DNA of 64,000 nucleotides from the NCBI RefSeq assembly GCF_003369915.1, contig NW_022881647.1, positions 558,001-622,000 of the forward strand. Reading direction: 5' to 3'. The translations under genes were made by a program, and so were the position numbers. The stretch is from Drosophila miranda. Lineage: Eukaryota; Arthropoda; Insecta; Diptera; Drosophilidae. The notes below the pieces were generated by a model. The model saw only the letters and a list, made by a program, of their open reading frames with translations. It was not told the origin of the DNA and ran no database searches. This document shows, in pieces, positions 36,066-47,497 of the stretch (positions within the stretch are counted from its first letter, which is position 1; each line of letters begins with the position of its first letter).

Positions 36066-36069
36066 TGTG
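36066..36069. repeat. Target-site duplication, right
   Basis: TGTG directly outside the 5' LTR, matching 30595-30598. Confidence 0.75.
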
Positions 36070-36195
36070 AAGCCCCAACAAGCGTGGCTTGTGGTTTGAA
36101 ACAGTGCCAGATCGTGAGCCAGATGCTAAGATGAACTTGATCAATGTAGAGTCGAACTGTAGCCCCCTTCAGTACAATACAGTACCTTCAGCCAT

Positions 36196-37002
36196 GGCGA
36201 ATGAGTAAATTCTTATGTTTTAATCAGCGATCTTGCACTTGAATCGGTTTCCTCATCGCCGGATTGACAGGATCTGATCGGATGTGAGATCGCAGCGACA
36301 ACGAACCGACTCGTCCAATTGCCAGACTAGAATGCCCAAGCCCATTTAGATCTCTTTGCCACACACCCACGCCAGGCCGCTCGCCACGCCACTGATAAGC
36401 GCTCGACGCTCGGCTTATGTTGCAGCTCTGCTCGTGGATCGCTCATCTCGCATGCGATGGGGCCAGATAAAGTTCTCATTTTTAGCTGATCAGTCAGCCG
36501 GTTGACAAGCTTTATGAAATGGCGTGCTCACGCATATAGTATGGGAACAACAGACAAGTCAACTAATACGCGTACTCGTACCAGGTGACAGTTTAATAGA
36601 TAGGATAGCCAGGAGAAGGATTAATTACCCAGCCGCAAAGTCCACACAGAGATGGGAGCTACCAGATACAGTGGCCATTCCTCATACAGTCTAAAGATAC
36701 ATTTATATTTGAGTTATTGCATTTTGTGTATACATCGATAAATTCACGGGTCACGATCTAACTATATTGCCACTGGAACATTTAAATGAGGATCAGATCA
36801 TATCATGGCTCTACATTCAGACAATGTATCGTACTTAGGTATAGGCTAGCATAGGGATTAGACGAATAGAACCTAGGGTAAGGTTGCACACAGTTCAAAG
36901 TTCGCAGAAGCTTGGCTAACAGTGGTGTGGGTCTGCCGTCGTGGGTGACACCGTCGTGGGCCGTGGTGCAACACAAATAGCTTTCCACAGACGGCTCAAC
37001 AC
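36196..37002. other. NaPi-T 5' flank / 3' flank of the BESS-domain gene
   Basis: Noncoding DNA between the NaPi-T start codon and the stop of the next minus-strand gene. It should hold the NaPi-T promoter and the 3' UTR of its neighbour. I see no clear TATA box or DRE. Confidence 0.45.
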
Positions 37003-38904
37003 TCATCCGACATTCTCGTAGGACATGGCCGGGCGCTCGGCGCTCATGGCAGTTGTGCTGGTGGCCGATCCGAAGATCGTTGGCGGGTGGTGCTGTTGCG
37101 ACTGCTGCTGCTGGTGGGGATGTTGCTGCTGCTGCTGGTGGGGATTGTGGGCATGGTGCTGCTGCGTCGGCGTCTGCTGTTCGTTGCGCAGCTGCGCCAG
37201 CGGAAACATGATGTTGTGGGCCATCTGCGGGTGGTGGAGATGCTGCTCGTTGGGCGGAGGAGGCGGCGGCTGCTGGTGGGCCGCATGCTGCTGCTGATGC
37301 GCCTCCAGATGTTTGCGCTGCTCGCTCTGCTGCTGCTGCTGCTGGTGAGCCTTCTCGGCGGCGCTCTCCTCGTACTTCTTCTGAAGCTGGAAGAGCGGCA
37401 GCTGCTGGGGGACGTGTAGGGACACGGCCGATGCGGCAGAGACCCGCTCCACCTGCGACTGGGGCGACGACTCCCGCTCGCCCTTGTCGTACTTCTTCTG
37501 CAGCTGGTACATGCTGTGCGACAGATGTGCGGTCACGGAGCTGCCGCTGCTGCTGCTTGTGCTCTGCTTCGAGGACGTGGAGGTGGAGGAGGCCGATGAT
37601 TTCTCCGCCTTGACCGGCGACTTCTTCTGGTACTTCTTCAGGATCTGCATTAGTTCGGACTTCACGTCCAGGCGTATCTCCTCGGGCACACGCTTGATCT
37701 CCTCGTAGAGCGACAGCAGGAAGAGCTTGTCCGGATCGCGTTGCTTGCGCTTCTTGCTCTTCTTGGGGAACGCATCCTGCATGAACTGCAGCAGCTTCTC
37801 CTCGAACGGCGTCTCCCTGGGCAACGGCGTATTGCCGGCCTGACGCCTCAGTAGATGTGGATGCAGACCGCCATGGAAGGCTGGATGTTGAGGCATTCCC
37901 GGATGCGCCTGCGAGCCGTTACCGTGCTCCCCTCCAGCGCCAGCTCCATTGTGCAGCTGGGATACAGCTACTCCCTGGTACGAGCCACCATTCGATGAGC
38001 CAGGCGCATCGCTCGTCTCACCATCGTTGGTATGATGTTCCTGCGACTGCTGGACCGCATGCGACTGAGGATCCTTCTGGTGCTGCATGTGCTGCTGATG
38101 ATGGCCCACAGCCGCCGTCAGAATGGCGTCACAGAGGTGCTCTGGCGCATAATCGAACCCGGACATGAAGTTCTCCGGCTTCAGCTCGCCGTTCATCTCC
38201 TCGTAAAAGTACTCCGTCCCCACAATGTCAATAATATCGATGTCCTCCTGGTTAAGCTCAATGCCGGGGGGCGGCGAGCCCCCCGACAGCTGGCAGCGCT
38301 TCAGCTCCGCCAGTTTCTTCCGCGTGGTCAGCCGCATATCCCGCCAGCACTGCAAAGGGATAATCGTACAGACTATTGTGTTGCTCCCTGGAAAGGATAG
38401 GATCCACTCACCTTCTTCCACTGTATAATGGTCTTCTTGGGGCCGATGGTGTTCAACGCCGCTTGGATCTTCTCCCAGTACCACTCCTTCTCCTTCTTGC
38501 CCTCCATGTACTTGGTCTCCCGAAGCAACGTGATGAGCATTTTCTTTTGCGGCTTCGTCACACGAACCTAGAAAACAAAGTGGGGGAACTTTTTAAGTTG
38601 GGTGCCGAGACAGACAAAGGAAAGTTTCAAGAAGACTATAAAATAATCCATAGTTTTGTCAGATCAAATGCCCTGTTCTTTCCAGGGCAGCGGAACTCTA
38701 GTCTCTAATGGAATCTATTCTATTGTTGCCACTGACACTGACGGGAAGGCATCACATCACATCACTTAATTGTATTGTTGTCTATGCTGTGTGTCCCGTC
38801 CGTGCCAGAGGCAGAGGCAGAGGCAAATGCCAGTGGTGTCTATACATTTTTTTCCTCGCCTAACACGCGGATGAGATTGAAGAATTGGCGAAGATAATTA
38901 CCAT
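37003..38904 (-). CDS. Myb/SANT-like and BESS-domain transcriptional regulator, intact
   Basis: Three exons: 38904-38902 (ATG only), 38567-38412 and 38349-37003, all with GT-AG borders and in frame, giving 501 residues. Residues about 5-70 (VTKPQKKMLITLLRETKYM, later KKTIIQWKKCWRDM) form a zeste/apontic-type Myb/SANT-like DNA-binding domain split by intron 2. A basic patch (SKKRKQRDPDK) is followed at about residue 275 by a BESS motif (LFLLSLYEEIKRVPEEIR), used for protein-protein contacts among Drosophila MADF/BESS regulators. The C-terminal 200 residues are rich in Gln, His, Ser and Pro, typical of activation or low-complexity regions. Predicted to act in the nucleus. It may correspond to D. 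melanogaster CG10209 (recalled, not checked). It is the one multi-exon gene here with no lesion I can find. Confidence 0.85.
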
Positions 38905-39868
38905 TGTGAGCCTGTGGAGGAATCTGCGTTTGCTCGAAATCTTGAATATTTTGTTTTACGACGGCCGTTGTTTATGTTTTATTCGATTTTTGTGCAATTT
39001 TATTCAGTTTTTCACCTCCCTCAAAAACATTGTTGTGTAGTGTTGTGCTGCTCTTCGGGTTGCTTCTTCCTCTTCTATCGCGCACACAAACGCATTTGTA
39101 TGGCCGTGTGTGTGCGTTTGACGGTCTCACCAAACGTTCCGTCTCGCTTTTGCACGTGCACCGCATAGTCAGTCAGTCGCTTCGTCTCTGTCGGTCAGAC
39201 AGTTTGACGTTTGCTGCTGGTGCTGCCATCGCACACAGATCCTGTTGGAAATGTGCGCGCCACTTGGCAATGTCCGTTAGGAAGTTTAAATGCAATTTGT
39301 GGAGATAATGTTTTTTATCCCCAATCGGCCGACTAATTATTTCGAATTAAATAAAACTCGGCGCAGAAATAAAATTACGATATGTTCTTTAATGCGTGAC
39401 ATCCAAATTGCAAGTGTGGCTTGCCTGCCCTTTACATTGCCGCTCCGATCGCTAAGCGCAGCTTCGCTCGGCCGACGTCGGTAGGCAGACGCAAAGCGGA
39501 GATAGCGAAGAGCGAGCTGGCAGAGAGCGTTTAGCAGGGCAAGCAAGCGCAGAGCTTTAACAAACAAATGAGTGACATAGACATAAGTAACAAACAAAAC
39601 AAGCGGGTGAGGGCCAAGAATTAGGTGCTATTTGGCAAGCAGCTAATCGGCTGGGTTCTGCTCCGAACACAATTTTTGAATCGAAATCAAATTTTGGCAG
39701 GCAAGAGAGAAAAATCTGCATTCTCGCTATAATAATGGATAAGGCCGTTCTTGATCGTCGAAATTGTGGATCAAAAAATATATGGTATATATAGTTTCCA
39801 TAGGACTCTTCAATATAATTTTTCCTAGATTATTATATTCATTTTACTAGTAAATTTATAGGTAAAAT
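38905..39868. other. Spacer between the BESS-domain gene and SMC2
   Basis: Holds the promoter and 5' UTR of the minus-strand BESS-domain gene (nearest 38905) and the end of the SMC2 3' region. A loose inverted repeat lies at about 39419-39556. No gene is supported. Confidence 0.45.
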
Positions 39869-39872
39869 AGTA

Positions 39873-39878
39873 TTTATT
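39873..39878 (-). terminator. Candidate polyadenylation signal of SMC2
   Basis: AATAAA on the minus strand, 109 bp past the SMC2 stop. Confidence 0.4.
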
Positions 39879-39986
39879 TTCAGTACTTCAATTATTTGTA
39901 TATGTACATGAATTCTCTCGTGAATTCAGATGAAATTTAAATTTTCAAAATGAGAATGAAATAGTAGAACCAGCATTGAAAACTGA

Positions 39987-42900
39987 TCAACGTTTGTGGA
40001 CACCGGTGGTGCCCGATCTGCTGACCTGCCGCGAGACGGTAGAGACGCCCTCCTCGAAAAGCGTGCGAAACAGCACATTTGCATGATTGAAGAGGCCGTC
40101 CTTGAGCGACACAATAAGGAACTGAGAGTTGGTAAAGTGCTGCTTCAACATGCTGCCAATGTTCTGCGTGTGCGACATGTCCAGGGCGGCGTCCACCTCG
40201 TCCAATATATAGAGGGGAGCTGGCGAGAACTTGAGCATGGCCAGGACAAGGGATAGAGCCACCAGAGACTTTTGGCCACCGGACAATTCACCGAGACTCT
40301 CCTTCCACGTGCCATTGAAGCCGACCTTGATCTCAAGGCCTGTTAGACAGCCGTTGGTCAGGACGGGATTGAGACGGGCATCGGCACCCGGCAGGAGAGC
40401 GCTGAAAATGCTACTGAAATTGCTGTTAACCTCGGTGGCCGCGCGGTTCAGCTGTTCCTGCTCCTCTTCGTTCATTTTCACAATAATTTTCTTAATCTTC
40501 TCCTTGTCGAGGGCCACGATGTTGCGGCGACGCTGTGTCTCGTCGTAGTTCTCTTGCTCTCGGGTCAGAATCGCGATGGCATTCATGTTAAGCGTTCGCT
40601 CCATTTTATCCTTACTCTCCTGCATCTGTTCCAGCTTGTTGCCAGCTTCAATGGGATTCGTCTTGCTGTAGTCGTAGCGGGTGTTCTTCACGCCAAAGGC
40701 ACTTTTTTCCTCTGGAATCCAGGGATACTTTACCTCTAGGTCTTGAATCCGCCTCTTGGCCTCGTTGGTCTGAGAGCCGGACTTGCTCTTTTCATTCTCC
40801 TTTTCCTTTACCTGCAGCTCAAGTTCCTGGTTCTGCTTTTCCATCTTTTCCCTCTTCACCTGCAAATTTCGCATCTCCTTGTTCTGGGCATGTAGCTTAT
40901 CCTTCTGCGCTTTAATGCCCTGCTCGAGCTCCGCCACCTCGGACACTGCACTAGAGCTCTTCTCCTGCAGAGCAGCCAGATCGGCGATGAACTTCTCGAG
41001 ATTTTCGACCATCTCCTGGTGCTGCTGCTTGGATGATTCAATGGTTTTCTGCAGCTCAGTGATCTCTAGCTTCAGTGTCTCGAACTCCTGCTCTCGCTTC
41101 TTCCAATTGGCACTCGACTTCTCCGCCCTCTGCTTGGTCTCCTTCACCTCATTGGCTGCCGACTTTAGCTCGCGCTCGCGATACCCCTTGGCATCGGCCA
41201 ACTTTGCTTCGATATCCTTGATCTTGACCTGGGAGGTCTTCTGCTTTTCCCGGGAATCTGCATTCTGCTGCTCCAAGGACTGGACCTTCTCCTTCATCTC
41301 CTCGATCTCGGCCTGGTTCTGCTGGAATGTGGTCTGGGCCAGACGGCTTTTGCACATGGTCAGCTCGTGCTGGCGCAGATCAAGATTCTCTTTAATCTTG
41401 TTGTACGAGTGGGCCAGATTCTCGATGGAACTGCAAATAGATTGATATAATTGGAATTAAATTGTGCCTTGCGTTGTGCCTCTTCCTCTGCACATACGCC
41501 ATTTCCTGCTCCACACGCTGCAACTCGACCTCGAGTTTCTTGTAATTCTTTTCCAATTCCCGGATAGAGTGCAATTCCTCCAAGATGTTTGCTCCCTTAG
41601 GCGCAGCACCACCCGACACAGTGCCGTGCGGGTCCACCAAGTCGCCTTCCAATGTAACCGAACGGCAATTTATACGCGGATCGTAGCTGACCTGCAGAAG
41701 GAATACGAATGGTGAGGAAAGAATCTATATTGCTATGCTGATGCCCCATCTGTCACCTACCTTCTTGGCCACGTCCAGATCTTTACAGATTAGAACGCTG
41801 CCAAAGCAAAGCTTCATGACCGGCTCATAGTAGCGATCGTACTGGACAAGGGACAGGGCCCACTGGACATTCTCTGGGCCAACCTTGCTCTGGGCATCCT
41901 GTTAAGCGATTGCGAATTAATCTTGTTGATGGGCATCATGGTGACACGCCGCAGCAAGTTGCCCCTCTGCAGGATCTTCTTGCTGGTCACATCATCGTCC
42001 GTCACATAACTATACAACTGGGGGCCAAAAATCGGATATTAGTCACAAGGAAATTCCCAACTCCAGAACTACATGAGGCACTTACACTTCCGCCTGCTGC
42101 GGTCATCAAGGCCATGGAGTTTTGCATATCGGACACCTGAAAGAGCTTCCCCACCATGCCACGCTCTTTGCGGCGATCAAAGTTCGGCTCTGGATCCTGG
42201 TACTGCAGATCGTAGCGAGAGGCATTGCAACGATCCAGCTCTCGCTTAAGGTCACGCCTGCGCGTGTGCATCTGGTTTCTCTGCTCCCGCAGCTGCTCGA
42301 ACTGCCCGCTCTCATAGTTGAGGCCCTGCAGTTGTCGCTCAAGGCTCTGGATCTCCACCAGAAGCTGGTCGTGCAGACCCTTGTCCTTTACATAGGCAGC
42401 ATCGTTCGTCTGCGTTTCGCCCTGTTTTTGTTTCAAAAGACCTCGTGTGTGCCGCAGCTCCATCTCCGAGGTTTTGATTGTGGTCTGTGCTTCGCTCAAC
42501 TGTTCCTTAGCCACTGAAAAGCGAAGCAGAATAGGTAAGGTAAGCAAAGATGGTAATCGTTGCATAAAGGAGTCACCCACCTATTAGCTGCTCCTGCAAT
42601 GTGCTCGCCTGACCATCCTCATTGGTGGACAGACCCTGAGAGACAGCCTCGAGCTTCCGCCGGGCAGCTTCATAGGCCTTGGTATCGATCGCATCTGCCT
42701 CTTTTAGAGCTTCAAATTCCCCCTGAACCTTTGACATGGCGGCCTCCTTTTTGGTGAGAGCACTCTCGTCGTCGGCAATGTTCTTGGCGGCCGTACTTAT
42801 CTTCCGCTGGTCTTGTTCAACGGTGCCCTGCGCTGCCTTCAGGCTGCCCGAGGCTTTGGCCTCCTGGGCACGCTTAGCACTCAGTTGGGCCTCGAGCTCC

Positions 42901-43916
42901 TTTATCGATCCACCCATCTCGGCATCAATCTTCTCCTGCATCTCCTTGAGAGCGATTTCAATAGCTTCCATTTCTTCCAAGTTCTTGTCACGCGTCCAAA
43001 GGCAACTGGCTATGCGATCGTCTATCTCTTGTTCACTAGTCTCCAACAGTTTCAGTTCTTCGCACAGCTTCAGGTAATTCGCAGAGATGAAGATTCTGGT
43101 TAGATAATCGATTTCGCGCTTGAGTTTATTGTACTCCTCGTGGGCAGCGCGTTCCTCTTGCAGCTTGACCAGCTTGGGATAGACCTCCTCCTCCAACAAA
43201 GCTTTGGTCTCCCGCACTTTGGATTCCTTTTTATCGATTAGATTCTTGGTGGCATCGCGCTTTCTCTTATACTGGCTGGTGCCAGCGGCCTCCTCCACCA
43301 TGGAGAGCACCTGCATGCAAAGAGACAGTAAAACAGCTTGTGGAAGAGAGCGGTAGAGACGCCTGTACTTACCTCCTTGGGCTTCATGTTGAGCACTTGC
43401 TGGATCTTGCCCTGCATGATCAAGAAGTTGGGATTGTTCACATTCAATTGGATGGAACAGAAGAAATCCTGCACCTTCTTGTTTTGCACGATCTTGCCAT
43501 TGATCATGAATTTGTTCTTGCCACCGACTACGACCTGGCGGGCCACCGAAATCTCGCGGCACTTCTCGTACCCCGTCGGACACTGCAGGGCATTTGTGTT
43601 GTCGAACACAATGGTCACCGTTCCCTTCGTTATACCCTCCTGTCCATTCTTGTACACCAAGTCTTGCAGAGCGGAGGTGCACACCTTTAAATTGTTTCTG
43701 GCGCATTAAATAATGTTGTGTTATATGTATCTGGCGGAACTTACATTCTGCAGATTACTGATGCCCAGCACGAAGCAAATGCTGTCCAAAATGCTGGATT
43801 TCCCGGATCCGTTCAGACCGGTGATGGCCGTAAACTCCGGATCGAAGCCATCGATTTCCGTGCGCCGACCGTACGATTTGAAGCCGTCGAGCACCAGCTT
43901 TTTTACGTATGTACAT
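39987..43916 (-). pseudogene. SMC2: Condensin subunit SMC2, with disturbed start and exon-5 deletion
   Basis: Seven exons: 43916-43745, 43684-43373, 43310-42581, 42513-42086, 42017-41761, 41691-41498, 41430-39987. SMC2 is a core ATPase of condensin, compacting mitotic chromosomes. Walker A is in exon 1 (GLNGSGKS), long coiled coils fill exons 3-4 and 6-7, the hinge lies around exons 4-6 (DPRINCRSVTLEGD, HGTVSGGAAPKGAN), and the signature LGELSGGQKSL with Walker B LYILDEVDAALD is in the last exon, which ends at 39987. Two lesions: the only ATG (43916-43914) is out of frame because four bases appear to have been added between it and the conserved VKKLVLDGF start; and near 41895-41905 a short deletion in exon 5 shifts the frame before NVQWALSLV. 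Other exons are clean. Either lesion alone should abolish the normal protein. If they prove to be assembly errors this is an ordinary SMC2 gene. Confidence 0.85.
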
Positions 43917-45341
43917 ATTGCTGCAACTTATTCACAATTCAATTCCGTTTTACTTCGCGTCTCTTTTAGCGCCAATTCAGAAGTGGCGTCTGTTTCAGTG
44001 TTGCCATCTTAGCTTATTTTACGCTAGATTTGGCTAGCAAATAGCTTGAAAAATAATTGACATGCTTATAGCTTGAAATCTAGCTTATTTAACAGTTCAT
44101 TTAGCTTATTTTGGCTAAAAATAATTTAGTAAAAACAATTTGTTTTTTTATTTTTTTAATTGTAATATTTGTTAATTTTTAGCGAGAAATCGGACAAGAG
44201 TCATATTTATAATTCGTATTTTGTTATATCATCCAATTCTGGCAGCACTGGTCTGTTTTAGTTTATTTCAACCCTCAGAAATATACCAAAATATACCGTC
44301 TCATTTTAAAAATATACCGTAAATATACTGACGAATTCAAGTTCTATATTCCACGATGTTTACATTCCGTGGAATATTACTAGCGTTCTCTCAGTCCTGC
44401 CCACATAATTTTATTTAATTAATGCATCTATTTTCTACTTGACTGGCTTATTTTAAATACTTGACTTTGACTTTTTTTTCCTCAATTTTGGTTCTTCAAC
44501 AACAATAGCGTCTCGTATGAGGAAAAACCGAAGTTATCCCACTAAAGCCCCCTCTATTTAAATAGTTCAACTACTTGAGCTAAATGGCGGAAAATATTAA
44601 CAATTGCTAATACTAATTTTAGATTCATGTCATCTTTCGTATGAACTTTTAAAAAAACCACTATATCTTTTACCTGAACTGCGCTAACATTATTAAATTT
44701 TCATTATTTTCGGTGGAAATTTTGCTTATAATTGGTTAATGGTTCTCCGTCAAGGATTGGAAACCATATTGCAAATTTTTGATGTTCCGTCGAATATTAT
44801 TAGCTATGTAGAACATTTAGCCATGCCCACATAGTTTTATTCGACTAATAAATCATTTTTCGAATTAATTGGCTTATTTTTACAAAACAAAACAAACGAA
44901 GAAGATATTCGTTCATGTTGCTATATTTTGATATTCCGTCGAATATTACTAGCTGGAAAGAACGCCCAGCTATTCCCACATAGTTTTATACAATTAATGA
45001 ATCTATTTTCCACTTCAGTGTTTTATTTTAAAGTCTTGCTTTTGTTGGATTTAGTCTAAAAAAAGGTTTTAGCAAAAAGTTCATATATCATATTGCTCAA
45101 TTTTGAGATTCCGTTGAACAATGTTTTCTATTTAAGAGCCTTAGCCCTGGCTATAGAATTTTAAGCCTTTAATGAATAAATTTTCTACAAGATTGGCTAT
45201 TTTTAAGGAATCCCATTTATTGTATTTTGACTACAGCAAGGTTTAAACTAATGGGTAACAGTTAACCCATTAAAATACCCTCCACGAAAATTTTAGTGTC
45301 AAAGAATTTTAGAGCCGGTGTTTTTATTTTTTCAATGCAAT
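43917..45341. repeat. SMC2-esterase spacer made of degenerate repeats, related to the array flank
   Basis: Three layers. At 44010-44120 a 'tagcttatttt' word recurs. At 44280-44335 there are several AAATATACCG words, as in core-promoter motif 6 and in the flank of the tandem array. From 44360 to 45180 a block containing TTCCG(T)(G/C)GAATATTA, CCCACATA and TTTAATTAATGAAT-like words recurs about four times (near 44365, 44785, 44930, 45105). The part at about 44530-44690 (TATCCCACTAA, ACTTGAGCTAAAT, CTGAACTGCGCTAA) lines up in order with the start of each array unit at 53.2, 55.5, 58.9, 61.3 and 63.8 kb. Confidence 0.65.
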
Positions 45342-47180
45342 TTACAGTTTGGCCCTCACAGAACACTGGGGGCTGTATCGCTTGTACATGCTGCGCCAGA
45401 AATCCATACGGTCTGCATCCGGATTCTTTTGCATTTTACATTCCCGATCAATGAGTAGGCAGTCCAGCTGCAAGGGCTGGCCAGGCAGGGCTTTTTGTAC
45501 TGGTTTCGGCTGGTCGGGTGGCTTTCCGTGCCGCGCGAAATTCGCCCACATCTGGCAAATCCTCTCCGAGACGAGCGCATCCTCCTTTTGCATCGGAGAA
45601 TCGTCGCCGGCCATCTGGAATAGATAGCAAATATCATCAGCATGGGCTACTCCGCGAAGATTCTCATTCTGGAAGATGGTTTTGTATAGATTGCGACCGC
45701 CAACGTAGTCCAGACGATAGAAGTACAGTGGCGACTGCGTCTGACAGTTGGCATGGATCTCTGCCGCAATCTGCAGATCCATGCTGAAGTGATAGTCGGA
45801 GAACAAATCCAGATGTTTCTTGGTCAATGCCTGGCCGTCGAAGTAGAAGTTACGTATGTCAGCTGCTGCTTCCTGAGCTTCTGGTGCCTGTCGGTCTGGC
45901 ACCAGGTTGCGGGCACCGTTCGCGCAAGAGCTTGTTCGTAATCCTCCAGTTTCGTATTGGCCCTCACAATCATTGCCAGTCCTTCCGCAGAGTTGTAGCC
46001 CATGATCATGGGCATTTTCCCCACGTGGTCCCTTTTGTGCATCAGATCCAAAATATTTTGATCGATGAAACTATCCGGACTGCTGGCCTCCTCGACAACA
46101 GGCTTGAAGACGAACGGCAGGTGACGACGCCGCTCATCCGCAGTCAGTACTTTCATCGTATTGGCCAAAATACCAGTCGGTTTCACTTTCTCAGACTGAA
46201 GGAACTCCAACAGGATCTTCGTGTTGCTCCCAAAATCGCCGCCGCCCAGCAGTTCTGCCAGTCGACGTGTTTTAAATACCGCATTTGGTTGAAACGCCCA
46301 TTCCATGTTGTCCGTTCCGCTCTGCATGATGGCCTTATGAAAGAGTTTGTTGGCGTGTCGGGAATATGTATGCAGGTGAACGGACGCCCCACCAGCGCTT
46401 TCGCCGAAGAGGGTCACATTGTTGGGGTCACCATTGAAGCTGGCTATGTTCTCCTGCAGCAAGGCCATGCGCTGATCCTTCAGTCCCATATTGCCGTGTA
46501 TGCCTTCCTCCGGCGAACTAAGGAATCCCAGGGCACCGAGGCGATAGTTCAAGGTGACCACAATCACATCCTGCTCCATGAGCTTGGCTGGAAAGTGGCT
46601 GAAAGTATTTAGTTTAGAACTTAGCTCTACTCTGAGCTGCTGTGAACAGATCCACTCACAAGTCGCTGTTGCCATTGCCAAAAAAGAAGCCACCGCCGTG
46701 AATCCACACCATGACGGGCAAGGGCGACGATGATCTTTTGCCCTTGGGGGCGTAAACATTGAGGAAGAGGCAGTTCTCGAAGCCAGCCACTTCTGTGGTG
46801 AAAGGATCGCGTTGGTGCGACACGTCTCTCTACTTGCTGCAGTCCAGCTCATGCTCCTCGAAGCGCTCTTGCGGCACGGGGCTCTAAATGTGCAAATTAC
46901 GTTATAGATATTTGTTGCAGTTTGGGGAAGCGCTTACTCGAAATCTGAGGTTACCAACAGGTGGTTCGGCGTATGGCACCCCCAAGAAACTATTGTACTC
47001 CAGGCCACTTGGCAGCTTCTGTTGCTGGCCCACAACAATACCCTGCTTCACTGGAATTTTCACCTGCGCGATCAAAAAAAATCCCATTAATTTACAGAGA
47101 TGCTGTAGCAGAACAAATGAAATTACCTTCATGCTGCTGTAGAGTCTCACGAGAATGGATTTGCCGCCAGTCCGTTGCAT
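45342..47180 (-). pseudogene. Type-B carboxylesterase, nonsense codon and frameshift
   Basis: Four exons: 47180-47127, 47063-46938, 46883-46660, 46598-45342, with GT-AG borders. The alpha/beta-hydrolase signature is clear: NSFLGVPYAEPPVGNLRF, FENCLFLNVY, WIHGGGF (oxyanion hole), the nucleophile elbow GESAGGAS, acid residue in GYNSAEGL and catalytic His in GVAHADD, so the ancestor was catalytically competent and hydrolysed carboxylic esters (juvenile-hormone-esterase or alpha-esterase-like; the exact subgroup is not clear). A TAG replaces an expected Glu codon at 46832-46830, right after ELDCSK, and the frame shifts near 45905-45920 before NLVPDRQAPEAQ. No convincing signal peptide; the start lies in MQRTGGKSILVRLYSSMK. 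The nonsense codon is a substitution, so not an indel error. Confidence 0.85.
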
Positions 47181-47497
47181 TTTGCTGCCCCAAATTACGT
47201 AGCCCGCCCGGTTCGACAGACCGACTATCTAATCGCAATACAATTATTCGGCAATAACAAATAATCAAACCAGATTTTGCGAAAGTGGACGGACTTTGAA
47301 CCGAAACCGAAATTCTGGCCGAAACAGCTGACGCTGCGATTAACCCTTCATAGTGCTATGGGGTATTTTTATACCCCAAAATTCAAAGTTCTGGTTTTAA
47401 TAGTTTCATAGCAGCCACTGTTGGTAGTTTCATAGCAGCTACCTTTTATTATCATCAGTAATTTATAATTTGGGAGGGAAAGTTACGGTGCAGTTGG
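47181..47497. other. Esterase upstream spacer
   Basis: Noncoding. A ~28-bp direct repeat containing AGTTTCATAGCAGC occurs at about 47400 and 47428. No other feature seen. Confidence 0.45.

Larger units (their letters stand above)
28566..36195 (-). pseudogene. NaPi-T: Sodium-dependent phosphate cotransporter (MFS), broken by frameshifts
   Basis: Seven exons with clean GT-AG borders: 36195-36186 (ATG GCT GAA G), 30530-30299, 30171-29926, 29866-29421, 29354-29222, 29162-28920 and 28853-28566. The product is an SLC17-type major facilitator: a first membrane helix after ARTVLWYM, then LGSFFWAHW, PGGILATKYG, GLAWPSMHVL, SAYLGSSVG, GFLSGLPHL, and a Glu-rich cytoplasmic tail. Such proteins import phosphate or organic anions with sodium at the plasma membrane. 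Four reading-frame breaks are visible: near 30440 (about 5 extra bases), near 29635, near 29465 (deletion just before the HAPTYFRLIHHW segment) and an extra T near 29035. A 5.5-kb LTR retrotransposon sits in intron 1. Symbol assigned by recognition of the family and sequence, from memory. Lesions in four places make a functional product unlikely. Confidence 0.85.

Noticed and set aside
37025-37419. Cys/Trp- and Leu-rich plus-strand ORFs
   Set aside because: Products of CAG/CAT-type repeats read antisense to the Gln/His-rich tail of the BESS-domain protein.
40783-41445. 220-codon plus-strand ORF
   Set aside because: Ser/Phe/Cys-rich antisense shadow of the SMC2 coiled coil.
45827-46612. 261-codon plus-strand ORF
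   Set aside because: Antisense of esterase exon 4, which has the catalytic motifs on the minus strand.
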